Shown: positions 16,479 through 25,008 of the stretch, in pieces
Layout of the letters: each line of letters opens with the position of its first letter
How positions within the stretch are numbered: position 1 is the first letter of the stretch
From: Actinomycetota bacterium
GTDB lineage: Bacteria; Actinomycetota; Actinomycetes; Mycobacteriales; Pseudonocardiaceae
Length of the DNA stretch: 60,325 nucleotides
Reading direction: 5' to 3'
Assembly (NCBI GenBank): GCA_021324675.1
Contig: JAJPIR010000215.1
Span: 1-60,325, forward strand
Notes under the pieces: model-generated
Databases searched by the model: none
The model's input: the letters and a program-made list of their open reading frames with translations, nothing else
Told to the model about the DNA's origin: nothing
Program-made: the position numbers and the translations under genes

Positions 16479-19385
16479 GTGATGCACATCCGGATCCTGG
16501 GCACCGTGGAACTCGCCTGCTCCGGCGGGCAGCTCCCGCTGCGACATTCGCCCAGGATCCGGCGGCTGCTCGCGCTGTTTGTGGTCGAAGCAGGCAACGT
16601 CGTGTCAGTCGACCGGCTCGCCGAGGTCCTGTGGGGCACCCAACAGCCGGCCGACCCGACAAGCGCAGTGCACAACCTGGTGTCCCGGCTGCGGAGCATC
16701 ATTCGGACTGCCGGCTGCAAGCAGTCTGTCAGGATCGTCACCCGCCCACCCGGCTACCTACTCGAGGTGGCCGACGGTGAACTGGACAGCACCAAATTTA
16801 CCCAGCTTGTCGATCAGGCTCGAGAGCGCCTCGGTGCGGCACCGGGAGCCGCCGCCGCGTTGCTGGACGAAGCGCTGGCGCTGTGGCGAGGACCTGCCTA
16901 CGCGGAATTCGCCGACGAGGAGTTCGCCCGCGCCGAGGCGGTCCGCCTGGAGGGGCTCAGGATGGGCGCCGCCGCGGATCGGGTCGACGCGGCACTAGCG
17001 CTGGGCCGTCCCGAAGAGGCGATCGGCCTACTCGAGCCATTACTGGCCGCGCAGCCCATAGGCGATCGCCCCCGCGGCCAGCTCATGCTCGCCCTGCACC
17101 AGGCGGGACGGTCCGCCGAAGCGCTGGAGTCTTTCCGTCATTACCGCAACACGCTGGCCGACGAACTCGGCCTCGATCCTCCTCCGGAGCTGCGTGATCT
17201 CGAAGCGGCCATCCTGCGCCAGGATCAGGCAGTCGCCGCGATCCAACCGGTACGCCCACCAACCAACCTTCCGCACCAGCTCACCGAGCTTGTTGGCCGG
17301 TTCGCCGACACGAAACGGGTTGCCGAGGCCATCAAACGCGCCCGGCTGGTCACGCTGACCGGAGTAGGCGGAGTGGGTAAGACGCGGCTGGCATTGCAAG
17401 TGGCCGCCGAGATCTCCAGCTGCTATCCCGACGGCGTGTGGCTGTGCGAGCTCGCCCCGGCTGCAGCCGAGGCGGTGCCCGACGTGGTGGCCGGCGTGCT
17501 CGGCGTGATCCAGCGCCAGGCGGTTTCCGTCGCGCCCGCGCTGGTGGACTACTTACGAACCAAGCAACTGCTGATCCTGCTCGACAATTGCGAGCACGTT
17601 GCCACCGCGGCGGCCGAGCTGTCCCAGGCGCTGCTCCGCGGCTGCCCCGCGGTCCGGATCCTGGCCACCAGCCGGGAACCGCTGGGCACCGACGGCGAGC
17701 ATGTGCTGCCCGTCGCTCCATTGCCGACACCTGACGCGATCACCTTGTTTGTCCAGCGGGCCACCGCAGCGTCGCCGTCATTCGAGTTGACCGAGGCGAA
17801 CGCGGGGGATGTCACCGAGGTCTGCCGCCGGCTCGACGGCCTACCACTCGCCCTGGAGCTGGTGGCGCCCAAGGTCCGCTCACTGTCGGCACGCGACATC
17901 GTGACCAGGCTTGACCGCAGGCTGCACTTCGTCCGGACCGCCGGGCGGATCCGGGAGCAGCGGCATCGCACGCTACGGGCCGTCGTGGACTGGTCGTACC
18001 AGCTCCTGGACGCCCAGCACCGGCAGGTCTTCGACCGGCTCAGCGTCTTCGCCGGGTCGTTCACCATCGCCGCCGCGCAGCGGGTAGCCGGGGGTGACCT
18101 CGACTCCGACCAGGTCACCGAGATCGTCGCCGGGCTGGTGGACCGCTCGATGCTCGGCGCGCAGACCGACGAACCTCTGACGAGGTACACCATGCTGGAC
18201 ACCCTGCGCCACTACGGGCGCGAGCGGCTCGACGAGACCGGCTGTGCCAGGTCCGCCAGGCTTGACCATGCCAGCTACCACGCTGAGCTCGCTGAGGCCG
18301 CGGCCACCGGCCTGACCGGTCCGGACCCGGGAACCTGGAGCCAGGCGATCGACAGCCACCTTGATGACCTGCGCGCCGCCCACCGCTGGTCTCTGCAGCA
18401 CGAGCCCGACTTGGCGATGCGGATCGCGGCAGCGCTGTACTGGTACGTCGAGCCGGGCTCGTCCTCCGAGATCGCGTTGTGGGCGCAAGCAGCGGCTGCC
18501 GCGGCGGGGACGTCGCATCCACTCGTGCCCCAGGCGCTTGGGGTAGCCGCACTGGGGGCCAGCAAACGAGGTGACCTAGCGGGCGCCATCGAACTCGCCA
18601 ACCGTGCACTAGCCGCCAGCGAGGCGGCAGACCCGATCCGCCGGTATGCGGTGTACGTCCTGGGTGACGTCGCACTATTCCAGGGTCGTCTCGATGAGGC
18701 CATCGGCTCCTATCACGAGGTCGTCCACTTGGCCGAAGCCGCCGGGGACTCCTACTTCGGCGCTTTTGCCATGGTGGCCGCCGCGCTACCGCTGGCATAC
18801 CGATCCGACCGCACGAGCGCAGTGGAAGCAGCCCGGCGAGCGCGCTCCGTTGCGATGACCACAGCAAATCCCTATGTCATGGGGTGGGCTGACTACACCC
18901 TCGGCGAGGCTTTGGCCGAGGTGGATCCCGATGAAGCGATCATCGCCATTGATGCTGCTCTGGCGAGATCCCAGGCCACCCGCAACCGATTTTTGGCCGG
19001 TGTTGCCCTGGTCTCCGCCGCCTCGATCCGGGCGCGGCACGGCGACCCTCATGGCGCACTGCCGCTGTTCGGCCAGGTGATCGATCACTGGCAGCGCACC
19101 GGCAACTGGACCCAGCAGTGGATCACGATCCGAAACCTGATCGATCTGTTTGCTCGCGTGGGTGTCGACGAGCCCGCGGCAGTGCTGTGCGGTGCCTTAG
19201 AGGTCAGCCGCACCGCGCCCGGTCTGTTCGGAGCCGACGCAGAGCGGCTAACCAGCACAAAAGCGATGTTGCGCAGTCGCCTGGGTGATCTGCGGTACCG
19301 ACGCTGCTACGCCCGGGGTGCGGCAATGACAGACGACGCTGCGGTGGTCCTCGCAGCAACCGAAATCACCCGATGCCTGAGGTAA
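16479..19385 (+). CDS. SARP/AfsR-type transcriptional regulator (BTAD, NB-ARC, TPR)
   Basis: The 968-residue regulator begins with an OmpR-like winged-helix DNA-binding domain (MHIRILGTVELACSGGQLPL, about residues 1-95). A bacterial transcriptional activation domain follows to about 245 (LALHQAGRSAEALESFRHYR). Next is an NB-ARC STAND ATPase with Walker A GVGGVGKTRLAL (near 297) and Walker B LLILLDNCEH (near 364), then a C-terminal helical TPR-like sensor region. Such proteins usually activate secondary-metabolite operons, acting as cytoplasmic switches. GTG 16479 or ATG 16482 may start it. It likely regulates the upstream methyltransferase or a distant locus. Confidence 0.88.
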   Translation: MMHIRILGTVELACSGGQLPLRHSPRIRRLLALFVVEAGNVVSVDRLAEVLWGTQQPADPTSAVHNLVSRLRSIIRTAGCKQSVRIVTRPPGYLLEVADGELDSTKFTQLVDQARERLGAAPGAAAALLDEALALWRGPAYAEFADEEFARAEAVRLEGLRMGAAADRVDAALALGRPEEAIGLLEPLLAAQPIGDRPRGQLMLALHQAGRSAEALESFRHYRNTLADELGLDPPPELRDLEAAILRQDQAVAAIQPVRPPTNLPHQLTELVGRFADTKRVAEAIKRARLVTLTGVGGVGKTRLALQVAAEISSCYPDGVWLCELAPAAAEAVPDVVAGVLGVIQRQAVSVAPALVDYLRTKQLLILLDNCEHVATAAAELSQALLRGCPAVRILATSREPLGTDGEHVLPVAPLPTPDAITLFVQRATAASPSFELTEANAGDVTEVCRRLDGLPLALELVAPKVRSLSARDIVTRLDRRLHFVRTAGRIREQRHRTLRAVVDWSYQLLDAQHRQVFDRLSVFAGSFTIAAAQRVAGGDLDSDQVTEIVAGLVDRSMLGAQTDEPLTRYTMLDTLRHYGRERLDETGCARSARLDHASYHAELAEAAATGLTGPDPGTWSQAIDSHLDDLRAAHRWSLQHEPDLAMRIAAALYWYVEPGSSSEIALWAQAAAAAAGTSHPLVPQALGVAALGASKRGDLAGAIELANRALAASEAADPIRRYAVYVLGDVALFQGRLDEAIGSYHEVVHLAEAAGDSYFGAFAMVAAALPLAYRSDRTSAVEAARRARSVAMTTANPYVMGWADYTLGEALAEVDPDEAIIAIDAALARSQATRNRFLAGVALVSAASIRARHGDPHGALPLFGQVIDHWQRTGNWTQQWITIRNLIDLFARVGVDEPAAVLCGALEVSRTAPGLFGADAERLTSTKAMLRSRLGDLRYRRCYARGAAMTDDAAVVLAATEITRCLR

Positions 19386-19400
19386 CCGACGTTACCGGCC

Positions 19401-19475
19401 GCAGTCTGGATGCAGACTGCTGTAATTTCGGCCTCCGATAACAGCAGTCTGCATCCAGACTGCTGTTATCGGAGG
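19401..19475. repeat. Nested palindromic element, copy 2, with overlapping alternative hairpin
   Basis: Arms of 23 bases (19401-19423 and 19441-19463) pair perfectly around a 17-base loop that again contains TTTCGGC. The right arm is also the centre of a second perfect palindrome with 20-base arms (19432-19451 and 19456-19475) around CATC. The two foldings are mutually exclusive. The second palindrome abuts the stop codon of the cobE-ferredoxin gene (TAA at 19478-19476), and the first follows the SARP stop by 15 bases, so the element probably serves as a bidirectional terminator between convergent genes. Confidence 0.9.
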
Positions 19476-20015
19476 TTAGAGGTCGCGCAGGGTGATCGCG
19501 TCGGTGGGGCAGATTTCGACGCATTCCCCGCAGGAGGTGCAGCGGACCGCGATCACTGCTGGGCGCTGCGGGGCGGGGCGCAGGGCGTGCTCGGGGCAGG
19601 TGCGCAGGCATGCCCCGCACGCGGTGCAGGTCGAGCTGATCCACAGCGGATGCAGCGCGGCGACTGCGACGGTGACCTGATCACCGCGCTGCTTGGGCAC
19701 GATGAGCGAACCACCACCCAGGTCGCGGGCACCAAGCAGGGCGGCAGCCTCAGCGACGCTGCGAGTACCGACGTGGTGCCGGACGGAGTCGCTCGGGTGT
19801 GGCACCTCGATGGTGTCGAGCTCATCGGCAGAATAGCAATGCAGCGGCGCACCGTGTGACCGGATCACCGCGAGCAATCCGGGTTCGTCACGGCGACGAT
19901 CGACGGTGGCAAACGCGGTGATCGCCGCCAGGTCCGGCACCGCGTGCCGCAGCGCCGACCACACCGCCGCTGCATGCACTCCGCGAGATGATCCAAGCCC
20001 GACCACGAGACTCAT
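19476..20015 (-). CDS. CobE/CbiG C-terminal domain fused to a 2[4Fe-4S] ferredoxin
   Basis: The 179-residue protein starts with a CobE/CbiG_C domain: SLVVGLGSSRGVHAAAVWSAL, FATVDRRRDEPGLLAVI, CYSADELDTIEVPHPS and VGTRSVAEAAALLGA. It ends with a ferredoxin domain whose eight cysteines lie in CTACGACLRTCP (near residue 126) and CTSCGECVEICP (near 158). CobE/CbiG acts on ring-contracted intermediates in corrin synthesis. The ferredoxin half could supply electrons to a redox step. The ATG at 20015 overlaps the cobL stop (ATGA), making it the last gene of the cob operon. An upstream in-frame ATG at 20027 is less likely. Confidence 0.85.
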   Translation of the reverse strand: MSLVVGLGSSRGVHAAAVWSALRHAVPDLAAITAFATVDRRRDEPGLLAVIRSHGAPLHCYSADELDTIEVPHPSDSVRHHVGTRSVAEAAALLGARDLGGGSLIVPKQRGDQVTVAVAALHPLWISSTCTACGACLRTCPEHALRPAPQRPAVIAVRCTSCGECVEICPTDAITLRDL

Positions 20016-21169
20016 CGGCTGCCCCATAACACGACCACCGGGTTGGTGGCCGCCAGTCGCACTGAACCGTCGGGCAGCTCGGCAAACCGTGATGCGGCCA
20101 GCTGCACACCGTCGACGCGGTGACCTGAATCCCGCAGCACCGCGCGGCACGGCGCCACCCGGTCCAGTCCGACTACTGAGACAACGACGCTCGGCGCAAC
20201 TTGCGCCACAGCCCGCACAACGTCCGGCCCTCCCCCACCGACGAACGCCGCGTCGGGTTCCGGGAGCCGGTCGAGCACCGCAGGTGCGTGGCCCTCCACC
20301 ACCCGGATGTCCACGCCGTGCATGTGCGCGTTGGCCGCCAGCCGGGCGCACTGCCCGGGATCGCGCTCGATGGCGATGACGGCTGCCCCGAGCCGGGCGC
20401 ATTCGACGCCCACCGAGCCGCACCCGGCACCCACATCCCACACCAACCGTCCCGGTCCCGGAGCCAGCCGGGCCAGGGCCAGCGCCCGCACTTCAGATTT
20501 GGTGATCAACCCGGCCCGGTGGGAGAACTGCGCCTCGGCCAGTGCCCAACCGGTCACGGGGGGCACTGGTTCACCGCCAGCGATCCAGCTCCGTGGCGGC
20601 ACTGCGTTTTCGTCAGCCAGGCACAACACCAGATGGGGATCGCGCACCGGCCCGCCATGGAAGCGGCGCACCCGCTCATCCGGGCCACCGAGGTCCTCGG
20701 CGACCAGCACGGTCCGCCGCCAGCCGGCCAACCCGGCCCTGATCTGCGCGGCACCTGCCTCCGGTCCGGTCAGCACCGCGACCGTTGGGCGTGCCCGGCA
20801 GATGTTGAGCGCCCTGCGCAGGGATCGCCCGTGTGCGGACACGACGGCGGCGTCGTCCCACGACCGGCCCAGCAGCGCGAACGCCTGCGCAACGGTGGAC
20901 CGGGCCGGCAGCACCACCGGCCGCAGGCCGCGGGCACGCAGCAGCCGCACAATGCCGAAAAACCCCGGATCGCCGCTGGCCAGCACGACGGCCGGGGAGG
21001 TGCCGGGAAGCTTTTCGAGCTGGGTGGGGCCCAGCACCTGAGCCGCCGCCGGCACCGGTACGGCGGCAAGCTGGCGCGGTGCGCCGACCACCACGCTCGC
21101 TTCGGCCAGCGCCTGAGCCGCACCGGGCGGCAACGACCCGCCGTCCAAGCCGACGACGGTAACGGTCAC
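20012..21169 (-). CDS. cobL: Precorrin-6Y C5,15-methyltransferase (decarboxylating), CbiE-CbiT fusion
   Basis: The 385-residue protein is CobL. The N-terminal CbiE-like methylase (VTVVGLDGGSLPPGA, VVLASGDPGFFGIVRLL, WDDAAVVSAHGR) spans about 190 residues. The C-terminal CbiT-like methylase and decarboxylase has a Rossmann motif (VWDVGAGCGSVGVECARLGA) and FVGGGGPDVV. It methylates C5 and C15 and decarboxylates the C12 acetate. The GTG start at 21169 overlaps the cbiD stop as GTGA. Confidence 0.93.
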   Translation of the reverse strand: MTVTVVGLDGGSLPPGAAQALAEASVVVGAPRQLAAVPVPAAAQVLGPTQLEKLPGTSPAVVLASGDPGFFGIVRLLRARGLRPVVLPARSTVAQAFALLGRSWDDAAVVSAHGRSLRRALNICRARPTVAVLTGPEAGAAQIRAGLAGWRRTVLVAEDLGGPDERVRRFHGGPVRDPHLVLCLADENAVPPRSWIAGGEPVPPVTGWALAEAQFSHRAGLITKSEVRALALARLAPGPGRLVWDVGAGCGSVGVECARLGAAVIAIERDPGQCARLAANAHMHGVDIRVVEGHAPAVLDRLPEPDAAFVGGGGPDVVRAVAQVAPSVVVSVVGLDRVAPCRAVLRDSGHRVDGVQLAASRFAELPDGSVRLAATNPVVVLWGSR

Positions 21170-22305
21170 TGCACCCAGTCCGGCTCGGTCGCGGCGACCA
21201 CGCGCAGCCCAGTGAAGTCGACCATGGCCACCTTCGCGGGCAGCGCGGCACCGACTTCGGCGGTGAACCGGCGCAGCGTGTCGGCCACCCGGGCACAGAT
21301 GTCATCCCCGCAGGAGCGCAGCAACCCAGCAGCCTCCCAGATCTCGTAGGCGCGCCGGGCAGTGGGAGCGCCCCGGATCTCGGCGACATCCTCGGTGCGC
21401 CCGCCATGCGCGGCGGTGATCTCGGCCAGCAGGCCGGTATCCACCTTGGACCGGGTGTAGTGGGTCATCAAGACTCCAGAGGCCAGCTTGGTCAGCTTGC
21501 CGATCATGCCGACGAACACAACCTCGGCCAATCCATGCTCGACCGCGCGGCGCAGCGCGGCCCCGGTGAAGTCGCCGACCTCCACGAAGGCCACTTCCGG
21601 CAAGTGCGCCAGCAAGGCCATCGCGCCCCGCTCGGTCCGTCCACCGGTCGCCAACACCAGAGTGGAGACGTTCTGGGCGGCCATCACCGCGACCGCTTGC
21701 TCCACCGAGGCCCGCCAGGATGCGGTGGAGAACGGGCGGACGATCCCCGTGGTGCCCAGGATCGAGATGCCACCCTCAATGCCCAGGCGGCGGTTGGTGG
21801 TCTTGCGGGCCATCCGCTCCCCGCCGGGCACGCTGATCGTGATATCGACGCCCCGCCCGCCGGACGCCTCATACACCGCATCAGCGATCATCCGCCGGGG
21901 CACCGGGTTGATCGCCGGCTCCCCCACCGGCAGCCCCAGCCCGGGAAGGGTGACCACCCCGACCCCCTCGCCACGGTGAAGCACGACCTCGCTGTCCTGG
22001 CGCCAGCTGGCGGTGACAGTCAGGTGCGCGCCATGGGTGACATCAGGGTCGTCGCCAGCGTCTTTGATCACTACCGCGGTGGCGCTCCGGCCCTGGCGAC
22101 ACACTGAGTGCACCGGAAATTCATGCCGCTGGCCCGAGGGAAACGGGATGGTCACCGCGCGCATCAGGGTGCCGCTCAGCGCCGCCACCGCAGCCTTGGC
22201 CGCAGCAGCTGAACAGGCACCGGTGCTGAATCCGGTACGCAGCGCATTCGGCCGCATCTTCGCTGTCCGCGGCAGGTCCGGCTCGCGCAGCGGTGGCCCG
22301 GTCAC
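21166..22305 (-). CDS. cbiD: Cobalt-precorrin-5B C1-methyltransferase
   Basis: The 379-residue protein has the CbiD signature: LRTGFSTGACSAAAAKAAVAAL, VIKDAGDDPDVTHGAHL, GEGVGVVTLPGLGLPVGEPAINPVPRRMI, LGIEGGISILGTTGIVRPFS, and FVGMIGKLTKLASGVLMTHYTRSKVD. It methylates C1 in the early cobalt-insertion (anaerobic) route. Its presence alongside CobN-type late insertion makes the gene set a hybrid. The GTG at 22305 overlaps the cobI stop as GTGA; a longer frame upstream is not supported. Confidence 0.93.
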   Translation of the reverse strand: MTGPPLREPDLPRTAKMRPNALRTGFSTGACSAAAAKAAVAALSGTLMRAVTIPFPSGQRHEFPVHSVCRQGRSATAVVIKDAGDDPDVTHGAHLTVTASWRQDSEVVLHRGEGVGVVTLPGLGLPVGEPAINPVPRRMIADAVYEASGGRGVDITISVPGGERMARKTTNRRLGIEGGISILGTTGIVRPFSTASWRASVEQAVAVMAAQNVSTLVLATGGRTERGAMALLAHLPEVAFVEVGDFTGAALRRAVEHGLAEVVFVGMIGKLTKLASGVLMTHYTRSKVDTGLLAEITAAHGGRTEDVAEIRGAPTARRAYEIWEAAGLLRSCGDDICARVADTLRRFTAEVGAALPAKVAMVDFTGLRVVAATEPDWVQ

Positions 22306-23033
22306 AGCTGCGCTCCCCGGCCGTGGCGCGGCGGCAATACCACCACCGTCGACAGGTAACCCGCGGTGTGGATCTGCGCCAGCGGGGTGATCCGCTCCAG
22401 GGGGGTGCCGAGGTGCTCGGCGCACCAGGCACGGTCCAGCGCGCCGGCGGCGGCGACCCGCTCCCGCAGCTGCGCCAGCCGGCGACCGCCCTTGTAGGCG
22501 ATCACTGCCCCACCGCGAGCCAGCGCGTCATCCAACGTCGCGAGGTCTCGAGCCAGCGGCAACAGGGTCAGCGGCTCGGCGCCCTCGACCAGGGTGAGGC
22601 CAGCGGCACTGGCGGCGGCTTGCATCGCGGTGATGCCCGGGACGGTGCGGATCTGCACCCCGGGCAGCAGTTCGCGCACAGTCTGGGCGAGATAGCCGAA
22701 GGTGGAGTACATCGATGGATCGCCGAGCGTGGCGAAGGCGGCACTCCCGGCGTGCTCGCGCAGGTACGTCACCAGGCGGGTGGCCGCCGCATCCCAGCAG
22801 TCGTGGCGCCGGCGCTGCGGCCCGTCGACGTCGTCGTTGAGCGCGAACACCAGCCGTTCGACACGGTCATGGGTCAAGTGCGCGCGCACCACGGCCTCTG
22901 CCCGGCCCGGCGAACCGGGGGCCATTGCTGGCACGAACACCCGGCTGGCGGCGGACAGCTCGCGCACGGCGGCAACGGTCAGCAGGTCCGGGTCCCCGGG
23001 ACCCACCCCGATGCCGATCAACTCCACCGTCAC
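22302..23033 (-). CDS. cobI: Precorrin-2 C20-methyltransferase
   Basis: The 243-residue methylase has the CobI/CbiL pattern: VELIGIGVGPGDPDLLTVAAVREL, VFVPAM and AFATLGDPSMYSTFGYL. GVQIRTVPGITAMQAAASAAGLTLVEG follows. It methylates C20 of precorrin-2. The GTG at 23033 overlaps the cobB stop as GTGA. In many actinobacteria cobI is fused to cobJ; here the two are 10 kb apart on opposite strands. Confidence 0.92.
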   Translation of the reverse strand: MTVELIGIGVGPGDPDLLTVAAVRELSAASRVFVPAMAPGSPGRAEAVVRAHLTHDRVERLVFALNDDVDGPQRRRHDCWDAAATRLVTYLREHAGSAAFATLGDPSMYSTFGYLAQTVRELLPGVQIRTVPGITAMQAAASAAGLTLVEGAEPLTLLPLARDLATLDDALARGGAVIAYKGGRRLAQLRERVAAAGALDRAWCAEHLGTPLERITPLAQIHTAGYLSTVVVLPPRHGRGAQL

Positions 23034-24370
23034 GACGTGCCCTTCGCGCAGCTTGCTACGAAGCGTGCCACCGCCGCCGGATGTGCGGCCGGGTGGGTGT
23101 GCAGGAACGACGCGTGCACCCCGCCCTGAACGAATCCCTCGGGCTGGGCACCCCTCCAGCCCCAGGCAGGCTCGCCAGCGCGGGGCGTGACGGTGGTGCG
23201 GTGGAATTCGTGGCCGCTGACGCGGTCGCCTTCCCGGTGCAGCACCGAGCCGCGCAACGCTACGGCGTCGCGGTAGCCCAGCACCAGCTGTCCCGTCATC
23301 GACGCTTCAGCGTCGAGGACCCCGCACATCGGGGCACCATCCACCGAGCGGCACAGGTACAGCAGCCCGCCGCATTCGGCGTGCACGGGGGCGCCGCGGC
23401 GAGCCAGAGCGCGAATTGCGGCGCGCAGCGCCACATTGGCCGACAGCTCGTCGGTGTGGCACTCCGGGAACCCTCCGGGCAACACCACACCCGCCGCACC
23501 GGGTGGCAAGGACTCATCCCGTAGCGGGTCGAAGACCGCGATGGTGGCACCGGCTGCGGCAAGGAGTTCAGCATGTTCGGCGTAGCCGAAGGTGAACGCC
23601 GGTCCCCCGGCCATCGCGACCACCGGTTCCCCCGCTGCCCGGGTGCCCTCAGCGCCCGGGTCCCAGCGCGGTGCCGGCGGCGCGGCCGCGGCGAGGGATA
23701 GCACGGCGTCTAGATCCACCTGCGCGGCCACTGCGTCGGCCCAGCGGGCTACCGCACCCGCCGCTGTCGCGTACTCGGCGGCGGTGACCAGCCCCAGATG
23801 CCGCGACGGCACGGACAACGCGCCGTCGCGCCGCAGCGCACCCAGTACCGGCAGACCCACCTCCGCGCACGCGTCCCGGCAGGTTTGCTCGTGACGCGCC
23901 GAGCCGACCTGGTTGAGCACCACCCCGGCGATCCGGATGCCGGCATCGAAGGAGCGGAACCCGTGCAGGAGCGCTGCAAGGCTGCGGCCCTGCCCGCGCA
24001 CGTCGACGACCAGCAGGACCGGCGCCTCCAGGAGGGCGGCGACCTGGGCGGTGGATCCGTGACCAGGGGTGCCGGCGCGGCCGTCGAACAGCCCCATCAC
24101 GCCCTCGACGACCGCGATCTGCGCCCCGGCCGCGCCATGGGTGGCCAGCGGCGCGATGCGCTGGGCGCCCACCAGCACGGGGTCGAGGTTGCGGCCCGGG
24201 CGCCCGGTGGCCAGCGCGTGGTAACCCGGATCGATGTAGTCCGGGCCGACCTTGAACGCGGCCACGGTGGTGCCCCGGCGGCGCAGCGCGGCCATCAACC
24301 CGGTGGCAACAGTGGTCTTGCCGGCACCCGAAGCCGGGGCGGAGACAAGTACCCGTGAGTGCCCCTTCAC
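23030..24370 (-). CDS. cobB: Hydrogenobyrinic/cobyrinic acid a,c-diamide synthase
   Basis: The 446-residue glutamine amidotransferase amidates the a and c side chains of the corrin ring using ATP. A P-loop is visible near the N-terminus (SAPASGAGKTTVATGL), then VGPDYIDPGYHALATGRPGRNLD and AVVEGVMGLFDGR. A C-terminal class I glutaminase domain has its nucleophilic cysteine in VHAECGGLLYLC. The second of two adjacent GTG codons (24370) overlaps the cobO stop as GTGA, the pattern used throughout this operon; GTG 24373 is the alternative. cobB-cobO-chelatase order matches Rv2848c-Rv2850c. Confidence 0.94.
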   Translation of the reverse strand: MKGHSRVLVSAPASGAGKTTVATGLMAALRRRGTTVAAFKVGPDYIDPGYHALATGRPGRNLDPVLVGAQRIAPLATHGAAGAQIAVVEGVMGLFDGRAGTPGHGSTAQVAALLEAPVLLVVDVRGQGRSLAALLHGFRSFDAGIRIAGVVLNQVGSARHEQTCRDACAEVGLPVLGALRRDGALSVPSRHLGLVTAAEYATAAGAVARWADAVAAQVDLDAVLSLAAAAPPAPRWDPGAEGTRAAGEPVVAMAGGPAFTFGYAEHAELLAAAGATIAVFDPLRDESLPPGAAGVVLPGGFPECHTDELSANVALRAAIRALARRGAPVHAECGGLLYLCRSVDGAPMCGVLDAEASMTGQLVLGYRDAVALRGSVLHREGDRVSGHEFHRTTVTPRAGEPAWGWRGAQPEGFVQGGVHASFLHTHPAAHPAAVARFVASCAKGTS

Positions 24371-24981
24371 CACTCAATACCCCGCTGGCCCTTCTGACCG
24401 GCGTCCATCGGGTGCTTGATCTTGGTCATCTCCACCACCAGGTCTGCGGCGTCGAGCAGCGCCTGCGGCGCGTTGCGACCGGTAATCACGACGTGCTGCC
24501 GGCCGGGCCGGTCAGCCAGGGTGGCCAGCACCTCGGCGGTATCCACCCAACCCCACTGCAGGGGATAGCTGAATTCGTCGAGCACGTACAGGTCGTGCAC
24601 CCGCGCGGTCAGCCGGCGAGCAATCTCCGCCCAGCCCTGTGCTGCTGCGGCAGCGTGATCGCCGGGAGTGCCCTGCTTGCGCGCCCAGGACCAGCCTTGG
24701 CCCATCTTGTGCCACTCGACCGGACCACCCTGCCCGGTGCGCTGGTGAACCTCGTGCAGCGCCCGGAATGCAGCCTCCTCCCCGACCTTCCATTTTGCGG
24801 ACTTGACGAACTGGAACACGCCGATCGACCAGCCTGCGCTCCATCCCCGCAACGCCAGGCCGAATGCCGCCGTGGACTTGCCCTTCATCGCTCCGGTATG
24901 GACGATCAGCAGCGGCCGGTTACGCCGCTGCCGGGTGGACAGCCCATCATCGGGGACAGTGACCGGTACGCCGTGGGGCAT
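24367..24981 (-). CDS. cobO: Cob(I)yrinic acid a,c-diamide adenosyltransferase
   Basis: The 204-residue CobO/CobA-type adenosyltransferase has a P-loop IVHTGAMKGKSTAAFGLALR, WSIGVFQFVKSAKWKVGEE, and the late LYVLDEFSYPLQWGWV and VVITGRNAPQALLDAADLVVEM motifs. It attaches the 5'-deoxyadenosyl group to the corrinoid cobalt. The ATG at 24981 is preceded by GGAAGGAG. It lies 27 bases after the chelatase gene and is coupled to cobB. Confidence 0.94.
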   Translation of the reverse strand: MPHGVPVTVPDDGLSTRQRRNRPLLIVHTGAMKGKSTAAFGLALRGWSAGWSIGVFQFVKSAKWKVGEEAAFRALHEVHQRTGQGGPVEWHKMGQGWSWARKQGTPGDHAAAAAQGWAEIARRLTARVHDLYVLDEFSYPLQWGWVDTAEVLATLADRPGRQHVVITGRNAPQALLDAADLVVEMTKIKHPMDAGQKGQRGIEW

Positions 24982-25008
24982 GTGGACTCCTTCCAGCGGA
25001 ATCTGGCG

